From RGIG4140 sp045532865 (GTDB lineage: Bacteria > Pseudomonadota > Alphaproteobacteria > CAAHEQ01 > UBA3637): a DNA stretch of 31,752 nucleotides. The stretch's first letter is position 1, and the number at the start of each line of letters is the position of its first letter. The translations under genes were made by a program, and so were the position numbers. Shown piece after piece: positions 13,687 through 20,253 of this stretch. The notes below the pieces were generated by a model. It was not told the DNA's origin. It did not search any database and worked only from the letters and a program-made list of their open reading frames with translations. The stretch covers positions 1 to 31,752 of the forward strand of contig JAZSGT010000063.1 of the NCBI GenBank assembly GCA_045532865.1. Reading direction: 5' to 3'.

Positions 13687-14948
13687 CGCCCAGTGTTTGA
13701 AAAAGGTCTGACATAGGGGGATAAATCTTTTTTAAACTCTGCCATGGCATGGGAGAGGGCATCCATCCCTTTTGGTGTTGGATGGGTTGGTTCTTTTCCA
13801 ATGCCTTCTGGAATGGAAGTGGTCATTTCATTTATATAGCACCCAGTAACAAGTAGCCCACCAGCAGGTAAAGGAATACCTGTTGTGTCACCATACTCTC
13901 CACATCCACAGGAGTTTTCTCCCATAAATTTTGCTTTTGGATGGTTGTGAAGAGCAAATATATATTCCCCTGAAGAGCAGGTCATGCGATCTGCTAACAC
14001 ATAAATGGGCTTGTTATATCCTTTTTCAGGATTAAAATTAGTATTTTCCATAGATTGCAAAGTGCAATATCCGTTTTCATTGGCAGTTTGATAAATACGA
14101 TTAAGTGTTTTTTCATATCCAGGATATTTAAGCATGTGAATGTGTTTTGCTTCATCAGTTGTTCGCATGTGGCGTGCTTTTAAAAATTGAGGATCATTCC
14201 CATACAATCTTTTGTTGATTTCTGCAATTATGAGAGCGTTGCCACCTTCATTTCCTCTTGCATCAAAAACAACACCATCAAAATGTTGCAAATTTTCATC
14301 CAATACATTTAAAAAAGCTTTAAAATCAAAATTAGGATCATTGGGTTGTGGACATTTTGACAAGGCGATAATTCCTAATTTTTTCCCATTTACTATTTGT
14401 GTGAATATGCCTATGGAATGACCTTTATCATTTTGTTGTAAACAAAGCGTTTGAGTGTTTTCCTGATTAGGAAGAGAAAAACAAGCATTTTGACCAACAC
14501 TCGTTTTGGGGTATTTATCAATGACAGCATCTTCAACTGCATGGGCTGTCTCACTATTAATCAATCGTTGGTTTTGATTGTTAAGTAAAAAAGTGTGGTT
14601 ATCTGGAATGCTTTTTAACAAAAGTGTTTCCATACATTTTAGCATTTCGGCAGTTGTTTGAGGTGGTGTGTTATAAAGATCAATAATTCCTTTTTTAAAT
14701 TTCATTTTATAAGAATCAGGGAAATAAGGCCAATTGACGTGCCCATTTGCAATCAACCGTCCAAAAAGAGCGATACTTTTTTGAATGGTTTCTTTATCAG
14801 TAGTTACTTTTGTCCTTTCGCTTGGGATTTCATCAAGTGAAATGGAAGATATAATTTTATCAAACAAAAAATCAGTTTTTTTTGCCTCAATAGTAGTTTG
14901 AGTTTCTTTTGATAAAAGAGTTGCATCTTCTTGATTTTCTAATACCAT
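13683..14948 (-). CDS. S41-family (tail-specific protease-like) peptidase
   Basis: A 421-residue protein whose C-terminal half carries the S41 fold: GVVFDARGNEGGNALI (about 225-240) and the nucleophile block LADRMTCSSGEYIFALHNHP, with Ser in TCSSGE, then GENSCGCGEYGDTTGIPLP. There is no PDZ domain and no signal peptide. The N-terminus (MVLENQEDATLLSKETQTTI) is hydrophilic, so it seems cytoplasmic, unlike most C-terminal processing proteases. This layout is closer to the small C-terminal-domain hydrolases of the family. GGAGGG lies 7 nt upstream of the ATG at 14948. It is convergent with and overlaps sodC by 3 nt. Confidence 0.8.
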   Translation of the reverse strand: MVLENQEDATLLSKETQTTIEAKKTDFLFDKIISSISLDEIPSERTKVTTDKETIQKSIALFGRLIANGHVNWPYFPDSYKMKFKKGIIDLYNTPPQTTAEMLKCMETLLLKSIPDNHTFLLNNQNQRLINSETAHAVEDAVIDKYPKTSVGQNACFSLPNQENTQTLCLQQNDKGHSIGIFTQIVNGKKLGIIALSKCPQPNDPNFDFKAFLNVLDENLQHFDGVVFDARGNEGGNALIIAEINKRLYGNDPQFLKARHMRTTDEAKHIHMLKYPGYEKTLNRIYQTANENGYCTLQSMENTNFNPEKGYNKPIYVLADRMTCSSGEYIFALHNHPKAKFMGENSCGCGEYGDTTGIPLPAGGLLVTGCYINEMTTSIPEGIGKEPTHPTPKGMDALSHAMAEFKKDLSPYVRPFSNTGR

Positions 14949-14975
14949 ATTTTGTCCCTCCGTCTTTATATAAAT

Positions 14976-15004
14976 AGGATACCAAAGATATGCTTTTTTG
15001 TCAA
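14976..15004 (-). promoter_or_regulatory. promoter of the S41 peptidase gene
   Basis: On the minus strand a perfect TTGACA (15004-14999), a 17-bp spacer and TATCCT (14981-14976), immediately after the HAD gene's stop codon. Confidence 0.65.
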
Positions 15005-15005
15005 A

Positions 15006-15905
15006 TTAAGAAATGGGGGTGTTGTATTTTAAGTTTTTTTCAATGAATAGCCAAGCTTCAACGCCACTTTTGCAGCAGATGGATGTTACAGGGAAAGGGA
15101 ATTCCTCTTTCTCTTCAAAAGTGTTGGTTGAAAAGCCTGCTTTGTGGCAAATAAGTGGGTATCCCACACCAGCTTTTGTTCCTTGGTCATCTGTGCCGAC
15201 AATTTCATTAAAATCAAGGTTATATTTTTTAGAGAAATAACGAATAGCAAGAGATTTGTTGGCTCCTTTTAACGTAATATAAATGGATTTTCTGGTACAA
15301 AGAACCTCAAATAAAGGAAATTCTTTTTGAACATAATCGCTCATCAAGTGTGTTAAATTGAAAATTTTGTCTTGATGCGCTTGGTCAAGAATAAGGTCTT
15401 TTTCGTTCAATTGGGCGATAAATCCGTATTTTTTATCTCCCTTATATTTTAATTCATTATCAATTTTGAGTGTTGTTGTAATTTTTTTATACAGTTCTTG
15501 TCTTGAAAAAGAGTTAAAAAGATTTTTATACCCCTTTATTTTGAAAAATTTAATTAAATCAATTTCTTTTGTAATAATATTTTTATTCTTATCAAATTTA
15601 AAAGACAAAACACTAGCCCCTTGTTCAGGGAAGATGAAAAAGTTTTTAATTTCATTACTAGAAAGTCCTTCTGTTACATCTGTTAGAATGCTCTTGAGCA
15701 TAGGGTTATCTTCAAAAGATCTGGCACTGCAAATGCCGAAAGGGATTCCGTTTTTTAAATGTTTTTGAATTTGAGATATCACCAAAGGCGATAAGCTTGA
15801 AGCGTTTTCATGTGTGCCAGTTAAATTACCATCTACATCAGCAATGTGGGCTTTGTATGTTTTTTTACAAAGAATGGACCATTTTTTTTGAATGTTTTTA
15901 TTCAT
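15006..15905 (-). CDS. HAD-superfamily hydrolase (Cof/sucrose-phosphatase-like)
   Basis: About 299 residues. Motif I is ADVDGNLTG (Asp23, Asp25), the usual DxDGTLT with Asn in place of the first Thr. Motif II is FGICSARS, where Ser in CSARS is the conserved Ser/Thr. Motif IV is IVGTDDQGTKAGVGYPLICHKAG. The middle region is a C2-type cap, as in Cof, mannosyl-3-phosphoglycerate and sucrose-6-phosphate phosphatases. The exact sugar phosphate cannot be told. The ATG at 15905 overlaps the end of the upstream lipoprotein gene by 8 nt and has GGG 8-10 nt upstream; in-frame ATGs at 15911 and 15917 are alternatives. The overlap suggests coupled translation and an operon with that lipoprotein. Confidence 0.8.
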   Translation of the reverse strand: MNKNIQKKWSILCKKTYKAHIADVDGNLTGTHENASSLSPLVISQIQKHLKNGIPFGICSARSFEDNPMLKSILTDVTEGLSSNEIKNFFIFPEQGASVLSFKFDKNKNIITKEIDLIKFFKIKGYKNLFNSFSRQELYKKITTTLKIDNELKYKGDKKYGFIAQLNEKDLILDQAHQDKIFNLTHLMSDYVQKEFPLFEVLCTRKSIYITLKGANKSLAIRYFSKKYNLDFNEIVGTDDQGTKAGVGYPLICHKAGFSTNTFEEKEEFPFPVTSICCKSGVEAWLFIEKNLKYNTPIS

Positions 15906-16662
15906 AGACATACCCATTTAAAATAATTTTAGTTAAAAGAAGTTGTTTACATAGACCAGATACTTGTCCACCGATTCGCTGCTTAGATATTTCTCCTGCA
16001 TATCTGGCTGTTTGAAATTCTGCATAAGATAAGTCGTCAGTTCCTGACCAATCTGTTAAATATCCAACAATAGAAACGATTTCTCCTCTATTAATATTTT
16101 TTAGAGCTTTTTTAATCGTTCGAGAGGCTGGAATTACGTGAATATTTGTTACATCTTTATCGTCATAATAAACCCCGTGAGGAATTTCAGCACTTAAAAA
16201 ATTTTCACTATGTGAAAATTTAATTTTTTTTACATTCTCTTTTTCAGCTGTTTTGCCAAAGACAAGAGATAAATCAATGGGTGCAACGCTGTCATAAAGT
16301 CCTTCCACTTTGGTGTTGCCAGCTGCTAAATACCAAGATTTAATAAGTGCATCATTTTGATCAACCCATGCAACATAACCAGTTGCTCGGTAAATTTTAA
16401 CAAATGTTTTTTTGATTTTGTGGCCATTTACAGTAATGATTTGATTGGGATGAGGATCTTTGTAATCTTCGTATGTTTCTTGCAACGGTCCAAATGTCTC
16501 ATTTGTTTTTTTTGCAAAAAAAGCTTGATTAAATGGCCTTGTTAATATTCGAAAAGGATAACCTAAACTTGGATAACATGATGAAAGTTGTAAAATTAAA
16601 AAAAGTAATCCCCCATAAATACATATTTTTGTTAAAATGCGTTCTAATTTTTGTCGAAACAT
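15898..16662 (-). CDS. membrane-anchored protein or lipoprotein of unknown function
   Basis: 254 residues. A basic N-terminus is followed by a hydrophobic segment (12-28) ending in LSSC (Cys29), a plausible lipobox. The body contains VNGHKIKKTFVKIYRATGYV, then NIHVIPASRTIKKALKNINR and GEIVSIVGYLTDW, suggesting a globular periplasmic domain. I do not recognise the family. AAGGAG lies 5-10 nt before the ATG at 16662. The downstream HAD gene overlaps its 3' end. Upstream on the minus strand is a strong terminator of the previous unit. Confidence 0.75.
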   Translation of the reverse strand: MFRQKLERILTKICIYGGLLFLILQLSSCYPSLGYPFRILTRPFNQAFFAKKTNETFGPLQETYEDYKDPHPNQIITVNGHKIKKTFVKIYRATGYVAWVDQNDALIKSWYLAAGNTKVEGLYDSVAPIDLSLVFGKTAEKENVKKIKFSHSENFLSAEIPHGVYYDDKDVTNIHVIPASRTIKKALKNINRGEIVSIVGYLTDWSGTDDLSYAEFQTARYAGEISKQRIGGQVSGLCKQLLLTKIILNGYVYE

Positions 16663-16721
16663 CGTATCTCCTTATTTTTAATAAGTTTATCCTATAGAAT
16701 ATTTTTTAATAAGGCAATAAA

Positions 16722-16750
16722 AAAAGAGTTTCTATAACAGAAACTCTTTT
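16722..16750. terminator. strong bidirectional terminator
   Basis: A perfect 12-bp stem AAAAGAGTTTCT (16722-16733) with AGAAACTCTTTT (16739-16750) and a 5-nt loop. On the minus strand it has a seven-T tail and ends any transcript coming from the GC-rich insert and tRNA-Asn. Confidence 0.85.
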
Positions 16751-16770
16751 AATGGCTTGAGCGTAGGGCT
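16751..16770 (-). repeat. degenerate duplicate of the tRNA-Asn 3' end
   Basis: The plus-strand sequence aatggcttgagcgtagggct matches 16927-16947 (the end of tRNA-Asn including its CCA and flank) with two mismatches and one gap. It lies 176 bp from the real tRNA end, almost the same distance as the tRNA-Pro duplicate (181 bp). Confidence 0.55.
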
Positions 16771-16896
16771 GCTCGGGATAAATCCCTCGTCTTCATTTCA
16801 TTTCATTTCAGACCGCCTCGCTGACCCTCACCGCCCGCTACGCTAACACTTGCGAGCGAACCTTTGACGGTTCTCACCCTACCATATGGAACGCAT
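16771..16896. repeat. GC-rich structured insert beside tRNA-Asn
   Basis: An island clearly richer in GC than the surrounding AT-rich DNA, with no usable ORF. It carries CCTCGCTGACCCT (16816-16828), ACTTGCG (16848-16854) and hairpin GAACC-TTTGAC-GGTTC (16858-16873). It also has long-range pairs with the duplicate: AGCGTAG (16760-16766) with CTACGCT (16838-16844), or GTAGGG (16763-16768) with CCCTAC (16877-16882). A short CATTT triplicate lies at about 16794-16809. The motif order resembles the insert next to tRNA-Pro. It may be a repeat element or a structured RNA; I cannot decide from one window. Confidence 0.45.
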
Positions 16897-16926
16897 AAAA
16901 AAAAGGCCCCAAAAGAGACCTTTTTT
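16897..16926. terminator. terminator after tRNA-Asn
   Basis: An A-run and GG (16897-16906) pair with CC and a T-run (16919-16926) around a CCCCAAAAGAGA centre. It lies 2 nt after the tRNA 3' end on the minus strand and is followed by eight T there. Confidence 0.65.
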
Positions 16927-16928
16927 AA

Positions 16929-17003
16929 TGGCTCCAGCGGTAGGGCTCGAACCTACGACCGATCGGTTAACAGCCGATTGCTCTACCACTGAGCTACGCT
17001 GGA
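16929..17003 (-). tRNA. tRNA-Asn(GTT), CCA encoded
   Basis: The cloverleaf is complete on the minus strand: acceptor TCCAGCG/CGCTGGA, D-stem GCTC/GAGC, anticodon stem ATCGG/CCGAT with loop CTGTTAA (anticodon GTT), T-stem GTAGG/CCTAC with loop TTCGAGC, discriminator G and CCA (16931-16929). Confidence 0.96.
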
Positions 17004-17088
17004 ACAACAGATTCATTTTTATCTTATTTTAAAATAAAATGCAAGAAAAATTTTTATTTTTTTTATTTTTTTTATTTCTTATTGATTT

Positions 17089-17940
17089 TTATGAATTTTC
17101 TTTTCCTAAATAATACCATTCAGCGCCAATTTCAGCTTGATGATTTGGCATGATAATAAATCCGTCAAAAGGGGCTTTTAAAATTTCTCCAGAAGCATAT
17201 TTTGCAATTTCCTCTCCTTTGTAAATTGGGTCTAAGTGATTGTAATCTTTTAATAAAATGCCATTTTTTTCTTTGATAATATAAGACACAAGATGGACAA
17301 TCCTTTTTTGCTGAAGGATAGGATTTTTATTTTGAATCATACCATAATGGGAAAGGGTGTTTAAAATTGCTTTTTTGGCAAGCGTAATTGATTTTTTGTC
17401 TTTGTGATATCCACATTCAAGTGTAAGAGCTGTTATACCTTTCATATGGGCATATTCTTCTGTGGAATAATTTAGAATTTTAGTATTTTTTTCATAAATG
17501 CTTGGCCAACCAGCTAAGGCTGTTTGTACAGGCATAACCTGTAACAACTCACAGTTTTGTTTTGTAGGATAATCTATAAAGGCAAAGGCTTCATCTTTTT
17601 CACAATGGGTTGAATGTAAATCGAGCAATACATCAGCTTTTTCAATGTGTTGAAGAAGATTATTTGCAATTTTTTGTTCATGGGTTGTAGGATTTGGATG
17701 ATAAATTATAACTCGGTTTAAGTTTTCATCTACAAAGCGAGTGTCTTGTTCTTGTGCTTTTTTATTGACAAGAGGAATAAAAGTTACGCTTCCTTTTATA
17801 AGCTTCAAATTGCCTATTTCAAAATCAAGAGCAATGGATTCTCCTGCTAAGGTTCCTGCAATTTCATTTCCGTGGACAGCTCCTAAAATCAAAATATGAG
17901 GTCCTAATTTATTAGATTTAAACTTATAAACATCAAACAT
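17089..17940 (-). CDS. aspartoacylase/succinylglutamate-desuccinylase family deacylase
   Basis: A zinc hydrolase of the M14-like AspA/AstE family, 283 residues. Zinc ligands His23 and Glu26 (GAVHGNE) and His109 (LLDLHSTH) are present, with the substrate block DENLNR (71-76) and the catalytic Glu175 (TLECGYH). The C-terminal beta domain (GEILKAPFDGFIIMPNH) is also present. The family removes acyl groups from N-acyl amino acids such as acetyl-aspartate, succinyl-glutamate or acetyl-diaminobutyrate. The substrate here is not known. The start lies inside the end of the GNAT gene (8-nt overlap) with GAGGAG upstream, so the acyltransferase and the deacylase form one translationally coupled unit. 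Confidence 0.85.
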   Translation of the reverse strand: MFDVYKFKSNKLGPHILILGAVHGNEIAGTLAGESIALDFEIGNLKLIKGSVTFIPLVNKKAQEQDTRFVDENLNRVIIYHPNPTTHEQKIANNLLQHIEKADVLLDLHSTHCEKDEAFAFIDYPTKQNCELLQVMPVQTALAGWPSIYEKNTKILNYSTEEYAHMKGITALTLECGYHKDKKSITLAKKAILNTLSHYGMIQNKNPILQQKRIVHLVSYIIKEKNGILLKDYNHLDPIYKGEEIAKYASGEILKAPFDGFIIMPNHQAEIGAEWYYLGKENS

Positions 17941-18769
17941 AGTTTAGTTCTCCTCTCATATAAGCAGGTTTTAAAATAGGTTTTCTTGTCTGTATCAGCT
18001 GAGTTGTTGGAATAAATTTTATTATTCCTGTTGCAGGGTTAAAATCAATCCCTTGCATGTCTTGTATGAGTAATTTATCAATCATTTTTTTGTTTGTTGC
18101 ATGAACAAATGTGGTGACAACACCAACAGTCTGTATATGTTTTTTTTCTTTTAAGTTGGATCTCATTGTGTAAATAGGTCCATTATCTGAAGGGTCAATA
18201 CCAGCAGATATTAATTTAAAATTGTTTGTGAAATATGGGGGCAGGTTATTGATATTATTTCTGTCAATAATAGAATAAACCTCCATACAATTTTGTTTTT
18301 CAGCCATTTTTAATCGAATAGCAACCATGCATTGGTTGAATTTGTTTCCACGATAAGCAGGTAAAACGCAATCTCCACCAAAAGTTGCAACACTTCTATT
18401 ATTTTCAAATGCTGTTGTATTTTGATGAGGGATTTCATTATTGAAAACGTCTCTATTTTTGCATACTTTTATATAAGACATGGCAACAAGTCTATTTTGG
18501 TGAAAAACACCAATAAAAGCCATTGAAGGGTCTTGAACGGCATTTTTAAAATAAGAGGGGTTTTCATGTTTGCGCATAAATGTTTGTTCTTTTTCACCTA
18601 AGTTGTTGTAAATTTCTTTTGCAAGAAAAAACATGCTAGACACATCATCTTTTTTGAGTAAACGCACAGTAAATTTTTCATATTTAACACTCTTCCCATT
18701 CATTTTGGATAATAAACCCGAATAAAGAGTTTCTATATTTTGCGCGTTTTTAAATGTTGTGTTAGTCAT
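17933..18769 (-). CDS. GNAT-family N-acetyltransferase
   Basis: 278 residues. The core from about 40 to 200 looks like a GNAT domain: VRLLKKDDVSSMFFLAKEIY as strand 1/helix 1, then FIGVFHQNRLVAMSYIKV, and the acetyl-CoA loop CVLPAYRGNKFNQCMVAIRL followed by VYSIIDRNNINNLPPYFTNN. A C-terminal extension of about 75 residues is not recognised. It overlaps the AspA/AstE-like deacylase. A terminator and a short ORF lie between its start (AAAGGG upstream) and the promoter at 18937-18965, so expression may be set by attenuation. The substrate is unknown. Confidence 0.75.
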   Translation of the reverse strand: MTNTTFKNAQNIETLYSGLLSKMNGKSVKYEKFTVRLLKKDDVSSMFFLAKEIYNNLGEKEQTFMRKHENPSYFKNAVQDPSMAFIGVFHQNRLVAMSYIKVCKNRDVFNNEIPHQNTTAFENNRSVATFGGDCVLPAYRGNKFNQCMVAIRLKMAEKQNCMEVYSIIDRNNINNLPPYFTNNFKLISAGIDPSDNGPIYTMRSNLKEKKHIQTVGVVTTFVHATNKKMIDKLLIQDMQGIDFNPATGIIKFIPTTQLIQTRKPILKPAYMRGELNYV

Positions 18770-18790
18770 TTTACCCTTTCAAATAAATAA

Positions 18791-18816
18791 AAAAGCGAGA
18801 TTTTAAATCCCGCTTT
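18791..18816 (-). terminator. intrinsic terminator in the leader of the GNAT-deacylase unit
   Basis: On the minus strand AAAGCGGGATTT pairs with AAATCTCGCTTT (one mismatch), followed by six T. It lies between the short ORF (18850-18909) and the GNAT start 21 nt downstream, the position of a transcription attenuator. Confidence 0.7.
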
Positions 18817-18849
18817 CTTCTTGTTAAACCTTTATTTATAGATAACAAC

Positions 18850-18909
18850 TTACAACGGGAGATGAATCACCTCACGTTTAGATTTAAGTTGTTTTGATGC
18901 TATAAACAT
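18850..18909 (-). CDS. 19-residue leader ORF before the GNAT gene
   Basis: MFIASKQLKSKREVIHLPL starts with AAGGAG 5 nt upstream, an ideal ribosome binding site, behind a consensus promoter. Its own coding sequence folds: AACAACTTA (minus strand of 18893-18885) pairs perfectly with TAAGTTGTT just at its stop codon (18852-18844), enclosing AACG/CGTT and GAGGTG/CATCTC. Translation would therefore open this hairpin. It is probably a regulatory leader peptide or an RNA switch rather than a functional protein. Confidence 0.5.
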   Translation of the reverse strand: MFIASKQLKSKREVIHLPL

Positions 18910-18936
18910 AATTTCTCCTTACTTTAAGTTTCCCTT

Positions 18937-18965
18937 ATATTAACAAATAAAATCTAACTTGTCAA
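18937..18965 (-). promoter_or_regulatory. promoter of the leader/GNAT/deacylase unit
   Basis: On the minus strand a perfect TTGACA (18965-18960), a 17-bp spacer and TAATAT (18942-18937), located right after the stop of the preceding gene. Confidence 0.7.
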
Positions 18966-18982
18966 TATGATTTAAAAAAAAG

Positions 18983-19423
18983 TTAACAAGTGTAGTCCCT
19001 TATTCTATCAGCTGGAACTTTCATTGGATAGGATTGAGCGCCACATTTATAAGCTGTGGGTTGTGAATGTGCATTAAGGTTTTTTTCAAAATCTTTGTTA
19101 TTGACGTAAACGCCATAATCAATCAAAACAATCATTGTTACTTGGTGTCTTAATAAATTTGAACTTTTTAAAAGTGAAACAAGTTCGGCTTTTTCTTTTG
19201 TTTGAATAAGAAGTGAAAGATTCATACTTTCTCTTGCATTTTTTGAGCGAATTTCTGGCCTTGTTTTATCATAAACTTCTCTTTCTTTTCGTTCAATAGG
19301 TAAGCGTTTGAACATAAAACTTTTAACATCCATTAATGAAAGCATATAATCGTAAACAACTTTTGATTTTAAAAGTTCGTTGACACGTTTAATGGATTTT
19401 TCAGTTTGACTTTGTTCTATCAT
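18983..19423 (-). CDS. unknown 146-residue protein behind an attenuator-like leader
   Basis: I do not recognise this soluble, charged protein. It is mostly helical in appearance for the first 80 residues (MIEQSQTEKSIKRVNELLKS to NARESMNLSLLIQTKEKAEL). A short hydrophobic strand VTMIVLIDYGVYV (about 96-108) follows, with two cysteines near the end (YKCGAQSY and the terminal DYTC). AAGGGA lies upstream of the ATG at 19423. It stands as a single gene between its own leader (19443-19628) and the promoter of the next unit. There are no export signals. Confidence 0.65.
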   Translation of the reverse strand: MIEQSQTEKSIKRVNELLKSKVVYDYMLSLMDVKSFMFKRLPIERKEREVYDKTRPEIRSKNARESMNLSLLIQTKEKAELVSLLKSSNLLRHQVTMIVLIDYGVYVNNKDFEKNLNAHSQPTAYKCGAQSYPMKVPADRIRDYTC

Positions 19424-19442
19424 TTTTTTGTCCCTTGTTGAA

Positions 19443-19473
19443 TAAAAAAAACACCCTTTTCAATTGAAAAGAG
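19443..19473 (-). terminator. attenuator terminator of leader 1
   Basis: On the minus strand CTCTTTTC pairs with GAAAAGGG around AATT (19473-19454), then a T run. It ends 20 nt before the gene start at 19423. Its 5' arm GCTC and the preceding A6 can instead pair with GAGC and T6 in the upstream hairpin segment (19515-19527), which would be an antiterminator. Confidence 0.7.
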
Positions 19474-19523
19474 CTATTTTTTGTTTGAATGAATGGTTTT
19501 GATTAATCTGCTAACAAAAAACG

Positions 19524-19551
19524 CTCCTTTTACTTTCTAAAGTAAAAAGAG
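19524..19551 (-). promoter_or_regulatory. leader 1 hairpin that sequesters GGAG
   Basis: On the minus strand CTCTTTTTACTTT pairs over its full length with AAAGTAAAAGGAG (one G-U pair). The same position in leader 2 (22016-22040) has CTCTTTTGTTT/AAACAAGGGAG: different middle, same ends, same direction. Both are followed by a segment ending TTTGTTAG. Confidence 0.6.
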
Positions 19552-19592
19552 TAAAAATAAAAACCAAAGAAGTTAATCGTTTTTGTTATCAT
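19530..19592 (-). CDS. 20-residue aromatic leader ORF (leader 1)
   Basis: MITKTINFFGFYFYSFYFRK has seven Phe and three Tyr among 20 residues and ends inside the 3' arm of the leader 1 hairpin. Its ATG lies 7 nt after the -10 box, so the mRNA would begin at or within a few nt of the start codon. The content resembles Phe/Tyr attenuator peptides, but T-rich DNA produces such residues easily. Treat this as a candidate leader peptide. Confidence 0.4.
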   Translation of the reverse strand: MITKTINFFGFYFYSFYFRK

Positions 19593-19599
19593 AAGATGA

Positions 19600-19628
19600 A
19601 TAATATGCCTTTTAAAAAGAAATGTCAA
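19600..19628 (-). promoter_or_regulatory. promoter of leader 1
   Basis: On the minus strand TTGACA (19628-19623), a 17-bp spacer and TATTAT (19605-19600), in the short gap after the VanX-like gene. It is among the closest matches to consensus in the window. Confidence 0.75.
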
Positions 19629-19635
19629 CCCCTTT

Positions 19636-20253
19636 TTATTCAATTTTTACATTTTTTAGGGAAGGAATAAGGGGATAAGTCCATGCTTCTTTTAAATTAA
19701 AATGCCACCATTCATGAGGTAGAGGTTCAAGACCAATTTTAACCATCATATCTTCAAGCAGTTTTCGATGAGCAATAGCCTTTTGGGATACGTCTGAGCC
19801 AAAATAATCACGATGGCATTTTTTTAAATATGAGGGGTAATTTTTATCCTTTTCATATCCGACATAAAAGGCATCTGGTTTTGTTGGAAATTCAAGTTCA
19901 TTTCCCTCTAAATCAGTTAAATAACAATCAATTGCAACACCTCTTGGATGAAAACCACGTTTTGAATCTTCTTGTGGAGGAGGGGCGATATAAGGTTTTA
20001 AATAAGCAGGCGCTGTTTCATACATAAACTTTTGAACTTCTAACGGACGAAAAGCGTCATAAATAATTAAGTTGAGGTTATGCTTTTCAAGTATCGGCTC
20101 TAATTGAATTAATTTTTCGTAAAGCTCAGGATGGACAAGAGCTTCTTTTAACCCAAAAGACGTGTACATATCTTTGTAAAAAGCATTGTGTGTTGTTGTA
20201 TAAAAAAGATTTGACTTAATATGAGGTGTTTCGATTTTTTTTAAAACTAACAT
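19636..20253 (-). CDS. D-alanyl-D-alanine dipeptidase (VanX/M15D family)
   Basis: A zinc dipeptidase of 205 residues that cleaves D-Ala-D-Ala, used in peptidoglycan dipeptide recycling or in glycopeptide resistance. The family motifs are intact: YDAFRP (Arg69), zinc ligands His102 and Asp109 in FHPRGVAIDCYLTD, and catalytic Glu181 with zinc ligand His184 in HEWWHF. There is no signal peptide, so it acts in the cytoplasm. It overlaps the 3' end of the 557-residue gene by 7 nt and its ribosome binding site GGGAGAGG lies within that gene, so the two are coupled. No vanH or vanA homologue is nearby, so a resistance role is not indicated. Confidence 0.92.
   Translation of the reverse strand: MLVLKKIETPHIKSNLFYTTTHNAFYKDMYTSFGLKEALVHPELYEKLIQLEPILEKHNLNLIIYDAFRPLEVQKFMYETAPAYLKPYIAPPPQEDSKRGFHPRGVAIDCYLTDLEGNELEFPTKPDAFYVGYEKDKNYPSYLKKCHRDYFGSDVSQKAIAHRKLLEDMMVKIGLEPLPHEWWHFNLKEAWTYPLIPSLKNVKIE

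Noticed and set aside
16791..16810. Triplicate cattt as a CRISPR or tandem-repeat locus
   Set aside because: Only three 5-nt units with no spacers; part of the GC-rich insert.
19636..20253. VanX-like gene as evidence for vancomycin resistance
   Set aside because: No vanH/vanA ligase partner is present and Gram-negative cells use such dipeptidases for dipeptide recycling.
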